Assembly (NCBI GenBank): GCA_033439265.1
Contig: JAVTVX010000016.1
Span: forward strand, 5,001 to 69,000
Direction: 5' to 3'
Length of the DNA stretch: 64,000 nucleotides
Source of the DNA: Dillenia suffruticosa
Lineage: Eukaryota; Streptophyta; Magnoliopsida; Dilleniales; Dilleniaceae
Shown here: positions 11,770 to 24,500 of the stretch, piece by piece
How the letters are laid out: every line of letters starts with the position of its first letter
How positions within the stretch are numbered: the stretch's first letter is position 1
The notes under the pieces: generated by a model
The model's input: the letters and a program-made list of their open reading frames with translations, nothing else
The model's database searches: none
Told to the model about the DNA's origin: nothing
Translations under genes and position numbers: made by a program

Positions 11770-12127
11770 TGACGGACGACAGAAGCTTCCAACTCACAAA
11801 GTTGTCACGCCTTCTTGCCCCGCACCTTGTACTAATCTCTCTCACTGCTTATCTTCTCTCTTTAGTTCTCTCTACACCACATCTCTCTCCTACTCTCTGT
11901 ACTCCTCCCTCTCCTTCAATTTTTCTTTTCTCCTTCCACTCGTCCCTCATATCTCTCTAGCCTTCTCCGTTTCTCTCTCCTCCTATCCTCCGTTGTCAGT
12001 TTGTGTGCATTGATCATTGAAGCCCGCCGCCGCAGCAATCGGGAACGGTCGCCCCACTCTGTTCGCCTTTTTCTCTCTCACGAGCTCGCACCGGACGACT
12101 TGTGTTGCGGCACCCGACTCCTGTGAA
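11770..12127 (+). promoter_or_regulatory. Candidate promoter / 5' untranslated first exon of the PXN gene
   Basis: A CT-rich tract (about 11836-11990) followed by a GC-rich segment (12020-12125) ends at CTGTGAAG/GTTTAG, a plausible donor site at 12128. Such CT-rich leaders followed by a long leader intron are common in plant genes. The next gene on this strand is PXN, whose ATG lies 3.3 kb on, so this is inferred to be its non-coding first exon. No transcript evidence; it could instead be an unrelated promoter. Confidence 0.4.
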
Positions 12128-13545
12128 GGTTTAGTTTTAATTAAATTCAATATCGTTAGGATCTATTAATTGGCTTTGTGTTTTCAAATTTGTCTAATTT
12201 CTCAATTCCTCTATCACAGATTTCATATCTATTTATAAAATTTTTAGTAAAATTTTGGAATATCCCTTTTTCTTGGTTTAGATTCAGCCTCCACTCTCTT
12301 CGCTCTGTTTCAATTTTTCGTGACACTGTGTATGTTTCTGCATTGGTTCTTTGGCCTAAACGAAATTTTGAAAAAATGATATTTCTCATACTCTCTGCGC
12401 TTAAATACCACTATCGATTCGGGAAGTTTCTGTTACAGGTTACGGGATAATCTATAGAACTTTACAAACTAGTCAAGCTCCGGGAAATTAAAAAAAAGTT
12501 CGTTTTGTTTCCCTATCATTTCTTTCTATGCGGTACGTCCTTTTGCTAGAGTTTTGATGTAAGGTAGCTTGGCCCTTTACTGTTCCAAGCCCGACAATAC
12601 TGTATAACTTGTGCATTCTCCCCATAGCATGAAAAATTTTCTTGGCCCTTACTGTGTGTAACGCGGAATGCCCTTGGTCCTTTTCACTCTGTATTGCATG
12701 TCAAAGATTTTGTGACACTCCTGCTTTGCACCCACATGTGACTGCAAGTTTTTTGTGGGCCTTGAATCCCATAAAAGAAGTGATGTCACCTTCAGAAATG
12801 TTCATTTCAGTCTAAGGTTAAGCGGCATGTGTTTTTCTTGTAACGTTTATGTATAAAATGCCATTTTATTTGGATATTAATTTAATCATGCAAAGGAGAT
12901 TAGAAGCTGTTAACTGGACAAATACCTTTTCACAAACTTTATGAATTTCCTCATTATTGAATAGCACAACAAAATGAAGTTGTGCCTGATTTCCAGAAAA
13001 TAACATGTTTGATGATTTCAGTGTGCCTAATCTCTTCTCAATTTAAAATTAAAAAAAAAGAAAAATCTCTTCTAAGTTTAGTAGAGATGAATTTAGCTAT
13101 ATGTTGGTAAATATTTAAAATATAAATACTAATTGAACAGGGTTGGTACTTGTTTTGTTTAATTATAAAGGCCTACTTGGAATTTATAGTGTTTTATCTT
13201 GATCTAGTATGAATATTGAGGGTAAATCACTTGGTGTAAATGATTTATTCTAATGTTTGCAATTTTTTTTTTCCTTTTTTTTGTTTGCTAAATAAATATT
13301 GGTAACTTTTTAGGGATGGAGGATTTATTTGTTTCACAATGTATGAGTGAGATTCAAAAGCTTATATTGTTTTTGGTTGCACACTTTTGACGGATGACGG
13401 ATTTTTTTCCTCTCTCCAAAAGAATAGGGTGCAACCATGGCTTTGTTTAGTAAAATAGGGAATGCACTATGGAAATTGCCAGCAAAGAATAGGCTTTCTA
13501 TAAACTAAAGGTATCTATGGTGCATTTTGAGGTTGTTAAATGACA

Positions 13546-13577
13546 GTTAGGGTTTAGAGTTTAGCGTTTGGGGTTTC
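13546..13577 (-). repeat. Short telomere-like tract
   Basis: Four to five variant TTTAGGG units in a row. No LINE end was seen beside it, unlike the other telomere-like tracts in the window. Confidence 0.5.
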
Positions 13578-14295
13578 AAAGGAATTGGGATTGGATGTCC
13601 GATGGTATCTTAAAATCTATTCCAAATATTTGGAAATGAATATCAAACTATAATTGTATTCTTGTGTTTGATGAATTGATTTTTCACTTTGATAGTTTTG
13701 AGTTTTGTTCAATTCGAAGAAAAAAATAGTGGGTTTATCTAATAAAAATATCATAAACCAACCAAAAAGATAAAAAGGAAAAAAAAAATAGAGTTCTCAC
13801 TTTCAGTTGGACAACAAATAAATCTCAAATCTTGAATAAAGTGCGAACAGATTTTGGGGATTTAAATCCTCGATGACAAATTCTGAAATCAAAAGGTTTG
13901 ATTTCCAAGCAAGGAATTGAATGGAAGGGTTTGATTTCCATTTCTTTATTTTGATTTCCACAATCTGATCAGAATGAAAGCTTGTTTATTGTGAGACGTT
14001 TGAAATTTGGTGACACACCCCAAAACCAAGGTGCAATGGCACAACTTGGCAATAGCATGAGGAGGCCATACTAGGTGGGAATGTGGCAAATGTAACATTA
14101 GGAATGTCAGCAATGCATACTTTAGACCATGGGGTTGTCTGATAAGTTGGGGTGTTCATTGATTATGCTATGTAGATGGAGTCTAGAATCATGGTAGTGA
14201 TAGTTATTTGGTTTGATGCACCTATGGGGTGGTTAGTTCTAAGGCCTTAAGCAAATTTCACGAGTGTTGGATCGTGGCAACAAGTTAGGTAATTG

Positions 14296-14384
14296 TTGCA
14301 AATCTGAAATTATTGACATGCTAAGGTAAGGCATGCGCATTGCAAATCTAAAGTGTTTGACATGCTAAAATCAGGCATGCAAAT
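14296..14384 (+). repeat. 44-bp tandem duplication
   Basis: Two copies (14296-14339, 14340-14384) sharing TTGCAAATCT, TTGACATGCTAA and AGGCATGC with scattered differences. Confidence 0.7.
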
Positions 14385-15422
14385 GTGCACAACATGTTTA
14401 TTCATTGGTCAACTAGTAAAGTTAGTTACTTTTTTTGTTTATATGAAGACAGTGGGTGTTTTTTCTTTAATTCAATGGGAGGATCATGAGTCACTATTAG
14501 AATTCAAAATCACTCTCTTTCTAGAAAGCTACTAAATGTGTAAACTGTCAAATTCCGTTGCTTCTTTATGGGGTAATTTCTTTAATTCAACAAATTTGTT
14601 TTAGGTGATTAATTACGTAAAAGGAAAGGAAGGGGAAAGAACAAAATGTTTAAATTAATGAAAAAGGATAAATTTTTAGAGAGTAAGAGGAAATGGATTC
14701 ACCTTCTCTCATTAAAATATCCCAGCTCTCCTAGACAAAGAAGCATTATATTTTGCCCCCTTTCTTCCCCTCCATTCTTTACCAAACACTATGAAAATGG
14801 GGGCACAGTCTGATTTTGGGTTAGGGTGTCATCATGAACCCAAAAAAAAGTCTGTTAGATTGGTTGTTCTGTTCTTGTTAAGGAAAGAGGGTGATGATAA
14901 AGCAAACTAAACCACCTAAATTTCAGGCGTGGGTGTTCCTCGGACTTAGTTGTAGTCAAACTTGCTACTAGTTATCCTCGCATTGGTCTTGGTATCAAAC
15001 TGCCACAAAGAATTCATTTGTTTTTGGTCTTTTTTTTTGGGATTATTGTTGTTGGTATTATTTTCCACAAACCCCCTCTCTCCCTCAGGGTCTTTGCAGA
15101 TGAATCCGTGAAGCCGCTATAAGCACAACAAATCGGCAGATTCATTGCTAGATTCGTTAAGCCTTGCCCCAACCCTTACCAGATTTTTCTGTCATTGCTT
15201 TTACTTGTTTATAATTATAATTTTTGTTTCTTTTTATTTTGATGGAGTTGGAAATGTGTTATTTCCTTTAACTAATCTGATGATGACTTCAATTTGAGTG
15301 GACAAAAGGGACAGAGAGCACAATCCTTTGAGTGGATGGAGCCTTTTATGATGATTTGATAATTTCTATCCAATAGATAAGTCCATTTGGTGAAAGCTGT
15401 CGCCAGGAACCGGGGCAAAAGC

Positions 15423-15503
15423 ATGTCAAACGCCGTTGTAAATGGGCTGGCAGGAGCTGGAGGTGGCCTTATAGCCCAGATCATTACCTACCCTCTTCAA
15501 ACG
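15423..15503 (+). CDS. PXN: PXN exon 1
   Basis: 27 codons, [19 protein letters not shown] then TYPLQT, the N-terminus and first helix. The start is chosen because this is the only ATG in frame before the conserved GLAGAGGG block. Donor GT at 15504. Confidence 0.92.
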
Positions 15504-18500
15504 GTACCTATTATTTTTATATGTATTTTAGCAATGATTTGTAAAAATTATTGATTAGGGATGTAACTTTTTCTTTTCCATGAAAGAATTTGCACTTGTG
15601 GTTTGAACACTATCTTTGCTGTACTTTATTTTTTTGTGTTTCCTTTTTTAATGAAACAAAAGTGAAGTAGGGAGGGCATGTGGATGTAGGTAAATACCCG
15701 ACAACAGACTGAGAGAATTGCAAAGAAAGATCTTACAGATTCAATTAGGAATTTACCAGTTCCCCATAGCCCTGCCAGCAGCACATTAGCTCAAATTCTC
15801 CGGGTTGGTGTTTTCAAAATAATGATATCATGGACAAATTTTGTTATTGTCTTATTCAACTTTTCTTGCCTCTAGCATTAATTCAACTTCCATTGGGTGC
15901 TGCACTTTATTAGGTCATAAGAAGTGAAGGTTGGGGAGGGATCTACAGTGGCCTGAAACCTTCTTTGTTTGGAACTGCTGCTTCACAGGTCAGAATTTTG
16001 TATCTTTTTACTTCAAGGTGGGCTCTATTTTTTTTTTAATTTTTATATATAAAAATAAGTATGTAACAGAAGAGAAAGAACACAAAAAGAACAGTAGTGC
16101 AAGAGAGAATGAGGCATTCTCTACAACGGAGTAGGCCAAAAATTCCCAGAAACAATGCCTAAAGAGAAGTTCAATTAAAAAATTAAAATAAAATCCTGCA
16201 ACAGATAGCGAGGAAGACTTTGATTGTTGGGGATTTGAGAATTTTCTTTCTAACAATATCACATAAAGTGCCCGCAAACAAGGCCTAAAGAGAGAAGTTC
16301 AATAAAAAAGAAGTCCTACAACAGATCGATAGGAAGAGTTTGATTGTTAGAGATTTAATAATTTTCTATACCATTGTTGTAATTGCGTGGTTGCAAAGCA
16401 TGTGAAAATTTATTTACCATTTAACCGTCTGAAGTTTTTATGCAAAAATTTTGTAATGGAATATGAAGCTTTCAAATATAGCCCATGGATAACATGCAAC
16501 CTGTTCCACAATGCTTGCCTATTAGACAATGTAAGAAAATGTGGTTACTCGTCTACCAATTCTGATAACACAACACAAATATTGGGAGAGAAAGCTCTAT
16601 TTGTTCTCCTTCTGTGCAATAAGTGATCATTATCATTCTTGTAAAGAACAACATTCTTAACAAAATCTAGACCTCAACAGGGACTTAATCTTTCTTTTAC
16701 TTTTTTCTTATTCTTTTTTTTTTAAATAAAAAATTGTATGAAAATAAGTAAAAAGTTTACAAAATTCTAAGTTTGAAAAATCCTTATAGGAGAGCAAAAG
16801 AAAAAAACATAAAGTAATGAATAACTGTTCTTCTGTCTCTATTTAGCTTCTTAAAATCTGTAATCTTTATAAATCAAGAGGCATGAACCGGAAAAAAAGT
16901 ATAAAACCAATTTTATCCCACTGACAAGAAGGACCATTGGCTTGATCTCATCTCTTCAAAGTAAGCATTTTTTTTGCCTTCTAAAACCTCCAAATTTTCT
17001 GATAAACAATTCATGGAGGGTCCAAAATCTAGTCATTATCACATACAACAATAGGTGATATTATGTCTCTCACGTAATAGGACAATGAAAATAACCCATA
17101 GGCTTGACTATTCTTGAACTGAAATAAGAAAATTAAACTAGCATGCTGAAATGAAAATAACCCAGAGAATCTAAATTGTGGCTGCTCTCCCTTGCCCCTC
17201 AAACAGCCTTAGGAGGCCTATTTATATAGAGGGGGAGCGTACCTTAACAGCTACCCAACCATAAATTTATTCCCCACAATTATAGAGCTTTCTAAAGTGA
17301 GCTTGGTCAATTATGGCAGATTTGTAAATTGAAAGTGATATTTGAGATAGTAACGGCTGTCTTTTCATCTTGTGCTGTTCATAAAAGTTGTAATTCCTCT
17401 TAACTTTCTGTGGCATTTTGAATCATCTCAATTGGACTTCTAGAACTCAACTTATGGCCCAAATGCTGAACTCTGCTGTAAAATCAGATTCTTAATCCAA
17501 ATTGGGCTAGGTTCCAAATTCTGCCCCGACTTTGAAGCAGTGGTTGAAGGTCCCAGCGAACTCCCATTTGAATGACTCAGCCCAATTCGAAAAGCTGTGG
17601 ACATCTACTTTAAAGGCTTTGAAGACCACTTCCTCATTCTGGCACTCCTTGTCAGTCAAAAACCTGGGAAACCGAATAACTGTAGTTTGCTGCAACTTCT
17701 TTTATTCTCACTCAAAATGCACAAAATGCTACAACTCCAAGTGATGCGGCTCTTCTCTCTGATGGCATCTCCTCGATATTGAGTAACCTCACTGCCTAAG
17801 ATCCTATCTAGCAAATCACCTGACTGGAGGGACAAGGCCCAGTGAGATCATGCCACGACATCTGCCCCCCCCATATTTTCCACCAATTGGCAGAGATAAA
17901 AGGTCTTCTCGATAAGGCGAACCTAAAAAATCTTTGATTCGAGTTTAAACAAATGCATCTAATCAAAATCAAAGGCTAAGAGAATAATCTAAAACTCCAC
18001 TAGAAAACCAAATAATCGAAAAAAATTAACAAAGAGAGTTATTGAAATATAAGAGTTCTATGGCTATGGAAATTCTCTCAGGACAGATGGATCTTGCATT
18101 TTCCATACTTTCCTTTTACCCAAATTCTTGTAATATCCCTCTTAGATTGTAGAGCTTGATCCAGTGGTAGCTCTTCGAATCTAGAAAACTTTTTACTTTT
18201 TGTTTGGAAGGCAGCTTGTGGAAGAGTTCAGATTAGACTATCTGTAGAAAAGAGGCTATATTTTTGTCTGCATGTATTATGTAAATGCTACCCAAACATG
18301 AATAATTTTTTGTTTCACTGTTTCTTAATTGTAAAATTGGTTCTTTAAGTATCACATGCCTATTTTTTCAGTTGGCAAGATCATGGTAGGAATTTTGCTT
18401 GCTCATGCTGCAAACCCTCCACTCTTTGATTTCCCTTGCCACATGATGCATTAAAGGAACTTGATGTGCATCTGGCCAAAGTTTCAAGGTTTCAATTTCA

Positions 18501-21500
18501 CAGTGGCAACTTCTCTTACATAATAATTCATGCTGAAGAGTCTAATGTGTTCCTCCTACTTGATGTTGTTATTATGTTTGGAGACACCATTTGGAACAGT
18601 TTAAGGTTGTGATAGATCTAATCTATCAAACACTTAATGTTGCTGGTATTTGGGGCTTAACTAAGTAGTTATGGGCCTTGCAGCAAAAATGAAACTCAAG
18701 TTATGACCTTTTTCACTGCTTTGTGATCTTTAAACTTCTAGTTTGAAAATTTACTTAAGATCAGATCATGGTTTCTGGGAGTTATATGTTTGATTGCCTA
18801 ACAATTACTTCAAGTAGAAGTAAGCATATTTTTCATCATTGGTAATCAGCCTTCAACTTTGTTCTCACTACTATAATTGACTGGTGACTGTTACTTGCTC
18901 ATAATTGTGCTGCTATTATTCACTCTCAATATGTTGTGAGAAACATGTGTTCTACAAAATTTTCTTTATCATTAAACTGTTTTGTTCTTATGCTGTCAGG
19001 GTATCTATTACTACTTCTACCAGCTCTTCAAGAACAGAGCTGAGGTCATTGCGGTTACCAATAGAGTCAAAGGATACGGTGATGGTACAGTTGGCATGTT
19101 TTCCTGGCTTGTTGTGGCTGCCCTTGCAGGGTAAATGACACTATTGATAATTTTCCTCAGATCTTATGCATAAGAAATGGCCATACGGTTTCCTCAACTA
19201 CATTATGACAAGCTGAGATCTTACTGTTTCAAATGCTTTATTGTACAGGTCATTAAATGTGTTGCTGACAAACCCCATATGGGTACTTGTTACTCGCATG
19301 CAGGTACTTAAGTTTGGTATAAACTTATTATATTTGCTTTAAAAGATCTTGCAATTTAACTAGGGTCGTTGATCATTTGGTTTCATAAGATTATTCCAGT
19401 TTATATTTTTCACATGTGAGATCCTGACAACCTTGACATTCTCCTGTATTGGAAGTGCCTGTGGAAGTTTTTTGATAAGCATTATCTATAGAAAAGTTGG
19501 ACATAACACACTCCTAATGCAATGTTTGTTGATAAAATTTGAGTTTTAATTTTGGAAATGGTATGTGGTCTTTACATCGTCCTGTATTATGATTTGATTC
19601 TTAGAATTTGATTAAATATTCTTTCCATGGATTTTTATTTTCTTTTGATTTTTCTTCAATAATGGTGTAGATATAGGATGCATTAATAGCTACTGGCATT
19701 TTTCTTGGATTAGAAAAAATTTTTTTTTTTTTTTGAAGAAATAAATCCTTAAGATTGTGTTCTTTCTGTAATAATTGTAAGTGATGGGAATGAGCAAGTC
19801 ATTTCATTTCAAAATCTTGGGTATTTAAATCCCATAATTTTAAAAAGTTTGTGCTGTGTGGATTTAGAATTTGAATTTAAATTATTTTAATATACTTCCC
19901 TATTTTAATAATTTAGTAACCAAATTTACAATTTCAATTGTTTACATATAACATATATTCCTTTTTAAGAACTAATTAGAGAAGTAGACATGAGAATGGT
20001 CAAATGCGCCGTTTCTTTTGTGGTATTTCTGAATTCTTTGGTTCATGGGATTTAGTGGTCCCACGAGATTGAAATCAATTTGATTAAAAGAATGGCATAT
20101 TTTAAGCAAATGTCAAGCTTGTTCAAATATTTTCACTGTTTTATGAAAGGAACACAGGCTAAAAGAAGACTTGTTTGGAAAATGAGTATGGTGATGAAAA
20201 TCGTGTTGCATGGAAGGTCTAAGTACTTTTGTCAAAGGTGCTCAAGGCAGTAAACCATTCTCCAGATCGAGTGGCAGAAGCATGCAATTAAAGTTTTTCA
20301 TCTACATAAAATGCATCAGGTTGTATGCATATTTAATATACAAACCCTGCTCATTTAATTTCATGATTATATGGATCTCATGATTGTACATGTAAATAAC
20401 ACAATAAGATTGGAACAAACAAGTTAGATTGGAGCCATTACCCTTGTAGTGTCAAAAATCATTGATGATGTCTCGGAAAGACAGCCTTCCCATTCTAGGG
20501 TCTCTAGTCCATCCACCCGAACAAATTCCAGCAAGTGCTTTACCTAGAAGATCACTTTCAAGGATTTCACTACACAAGGAGATGGAATTGAGAGAGGAAA
20601 GAATGCGATTTTCCTTGCAACTCATTAGGGTTTCTAGTGTCTTATTGGGCTTAGGGTTTTGCCGAGCAAAGGGAAGAACCAAGGAGGCTGAAAATCATGA
20701 GGGTATTTGAGAGAGAGGGATGAGGGTATTTGAGAGAGAGGGATGAAATTTGCTGGTAGGATTAGGAGTAAAAACATTTCTTATGGAGCCCCTCATCTAA
20801 TTCCCTTGTATAATGCTAGGGTTTTCTGGTTAGTTAGTCACATGATGTTTCCTATTTTGCAGCAATGCCAAGAGTATCTACAACTTGTTACTTAAAACCT
20901 TTAGCAACTCACTAAGAGTCCTAATCCAATTTGGGAACTAAGAGCTTTATAGATACTTTAACTCAAATAATAAAAAGTGATGATGATTATGGTTTGAATA
21001 CAAGGAATTTAAAAAATTAGATTATTGCTTCCTCTATTCTTTGAGATAAAATTTTCTATACTTCCTTGTGGACTAACACCTCTGGGATCTGCATTCATTT
21101 TAATTTAGAAGAATTGAAGAAGGATTTGATGGAAGTGCTTCATAGTTTTTTGGTCCTCTTTTTGTTATTTATTTTTTATTGATCTTGAGGATTTGTTATC
21201 CTTTGGATTCATTTTACATTCTTATTCTCATCTAATGTAAAATCCTTATTCTATTAAATAATAATATGTGATAATCCTAATTCCCTTAGGATTTCCAAAC
21301 AGTTAGGAACTTCATAAATTTAAGTGAACTAGTCTTTTTAAAAACTGTCTCAATTATAACACTTAAAAATCCTAATTTGAGTAGGACTTTTAATTTTAGG
21401 ACTTCCTAGAATTTAGTACTATCCAAAAGCATCACTTCATATATAACATTAGAAACTCTCCAAACTTAAAAAGTCATAAAAATTAGAATCTAACTCTTAG

Positions 21501-24500
21501 ATTTTTTTTTTTTTAATAAATTTTAGGAACCTACCCTAATCAAATTATGGTATTCTAATCCAATTAGGATTCCTTCCAAAAACACTCAATATGCATAACA
21601 CTCCTCAAGATGGTGAATCTTTGGACTTGACTTGGGGATGTCCTAGCAAATTTCGCAAATCAAATTGCAAGTCTAGTTCTTTAATTTAATTGATACTTAA
21701 ATGCTTTTAACTCGTTAATTAAATTTTTCTTTAAGTTAGAATTTGTTCAATTGTGTGTGACTTCTTAGATTCATTACTAAATGACAATGAGATTAAAATA
21801 TCAACTCTTGATACTGTTGGAAACTTGTCATTCCACTCCTGAGATTAAAATTGCCAAATACCTTGATTCTTATATGTGTGTCTTGGCTACCCACTTAGCA
21901 ATAGATATTGTAACATGATTATAAACATCCAAATAAATCTATTATCATAAAAATTGTGCCATTATTTCCCTTTCTTAGGAGATCGCAACCTGGCCATGGT
22001 TATGTCTAGTGCCAAACCTTAATGCAATGGATAATATGATCTCAACTAGTTACCCCCTCCTGATAAGCAACACTTCAACTAGAAACTCCTTTTTATTTAG
22101 GTCACCTTGCCTGGTTGAGAACTCTTTATCAAAGTTTAACATAACTAGTTAGTGTCATTATATGCCAAATACCCTTACATGATTAATATGAGTATGTAAG
22201 TTGGAAAAAATTCCAATAACCTATGCACATGATAATTAAGTTTCTTCTGTCCAACTGCTATTGGTATAATTATGATATAGATGATTTGATGACATCGATT
22301 ATATTACCAACGTGCTTAGTCTATTTTTCTTGTAAGTGCTTATAAGCTACTTGTTAAGTGCCCACACGTTTGTCTTAATGTCAGATAACATGAGACTCCC
22401 AGTCTATCTCCATGGCATCTTATAAACACTAATCATCGTATGCCAAACACCCCTATGTGATTTGATGAGTATGTAACTAGTAATAAACCATGATTTCCTA
22501 TGCACTAGATAATTGAGTTATCTCAAATCTAACTACTATATGCACAATCATGATGTAGATGATGATTTGGTGACATTAAGTATTTATTGTGAAACCATCA
22601 TCTAATTGGAGGGTTTGGACCTTTTAAGTTTTGGAGGGGACTGAGTCCCCTCCTTCCCCTGCAAACCCAGAGGCATTACATTCCCAACCCCACACCCAAA
22701 TCCTCCTCTCTCAATCTCCTCAATCTGAACAAGGGATTAGTTACTGATCCTTTATGTAGTTGTTGCAATTATCTTCTGTCCTCTAGTGATCATGTTATAA
22801 TTGTCTGCACTTACATTCCAGATTCGTCTCCTAACATCCTCTTTATGAATTAGACACACACTCAAGCAGAGAGAAAAATTATGGAGACAAGGAGGGAAGT
22901 GATGCAAAGAGAAGCTTCTAAAGGCAATTTGATAGGTTCTTCTACCTTTCCAGACCACTGTACTGAGCTTGATGCAGTAAGAGCTCATCCATATGGTGTG
23001 TTGAATGCGGTTGGTATTCTGCCATCTCATTTTGCTTTTTGTATCTTTAATTATCATTGCAAAGATAGGTTCTTCTGCCTTTCTAGACCACTGAACCTAG
23101 CTTGATGCAGTAAGACCTCATCCATACGGTGTGTTGAATGCTGTTGGTATTCTTGCCATGTCATTTTGCTTTTTATACCTTTAATTATTCTTTGCAAACA
23201 AAAGGCAATGAGGGTGCAACTTGAGGGAAGTTGTAAACAAAAAATTGAATCTAGAAATCTGTGGAATCATATGCTTTTATCTTGATGTGTGCTGTATTTC
23301 AATGTCAAATGATTACATTTAACAAAGGTATGTGTGAAGGAGTAGATTTTATAGCTGGATATGGGATGCTAACTAAAGTCGGGTAATGTTGATGAGATGA
23401 GGATGTTAAAAGTTCTAGGCAGGTACAACATTTGGAATGCTAGCAGGATGAATGAAGATAGGTAATGTATTACTTTTTATTTCATTGTACATGAGGTACA
23501 TACATTTAGGTTATGGTGCTTATATCTCAAATATTTGTTTGAGATTTCTTCAGGGCTTCTTGAGAAACAATTCTTAGCCTAGAAGGGTAGGCATTCTTTT
23601 GGTTCCTCTAATTGTTGTTGAAGATAGCTATCCTGTGTTATTTAAAGGACTAATCAAAAGCCTGTCATTACCGCTTTTTCTTCATTTGCCTATGTCTATC
23701 TTACGTTTGTATGTTGATGTAGGCATACGAAGTTTATAGGGAAGCAGGAGTTCGTGGATTCTGGAAAGGCCTCGTTCCGACACTTATCATGGTTTGTTTC
23801 TCAGCATTATGGAACTGAACTAAGCGTTAATTACTCGTTCAGTATGTTGAGGATTCTGTACGCCAGGTCTGCAATCCATCAATTCAATTCATGATTTATG
23901 AGAGCTCTTTAAAGCATCTAAAGGCGAAACGTTCTGCAAGGACTGGAGGAACAAAGAATGTGTCTGCTTTGGAGGTAATGAATTTGCATCTTTTCTATTT
24001 TATTGTAGTTGTTATAATCTGGTGTCTCATATTTTTGAAATACTTTTGCTGGATTTTGTAAATTTTGTTATATGCTAATTTAATTTGTCGTGACTTCTGC
24101 CCAAGTTGAGAAATTTGACAAAAGGTCTAGGATTGTAATGACTTCTATATTGATGCTATTCCATAATCTGGTGTCTCATATTTTTGAAATACTTTTGCTG
24201 TAATGACTTCTGCCCAAGTATACAACAATATTAAATACAACTTCCTATAAACAATTACCTATTCCATATTAACTTTGAACTTTTTCCTACATTGATGCTA
24301 TTTCCAACACTCCCCCCTAAGGTTGAGCATGTAAACATATGCACCAAGCTTGTTACAAATGTAATGACTTCTAGGTTGTTTGAGAGGTTTTGTAATGATA
24401 TATTCCAGTTGATCATTTGAGCTAACAAATTGTTGACAATTTTCTTGGAGAGGATTTTTTTTTTTGGTCAAACAAAGTGATGGTCTATCTATATATTTTT

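Larger units (their letters stand above)
12128..15422 (+). other. Probable 5' leader intron of PXN; no gene seen
   Basis: Ordinary AT-rich sequence with no credible coding region. It contains a short telomere-like TTTAGGG tract (13546-13577) and a 44-bp tandem repeat (14296-14384). Possible leader acceptor sites near the ATG are CCTCAG at about 15085 and CCAATAG at about 15376; I cannot choose between them. Confidence 0.4.
15989..18999 (+). other. PXN intron 3 (3.0 kb)
   Basis: Non-coding. Holds a 126-bp-period tandem duplication (16140-16370) and a minus-strand LTR relic (about 17040-17875). The remainder is AT-rich with nothing recognisable. Confidence 0.85.
19304..22853 (+). other. PXN intron 5 (3.55 kb)
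   Basis: AT-rich, no gene. Contains two 23-24-bp tandem units (about 20698-20745), a probable minus-strand copia LTR (about 20800-21610) and a diverged direct repeat (22160-22580). Confidence 0.85.

Noticed and set aside
22752..23057. 101-codon minus-strand frame
   Set aside because: It is the antisense of PXN exon 6, whose sense frame and splice sites are well supported.
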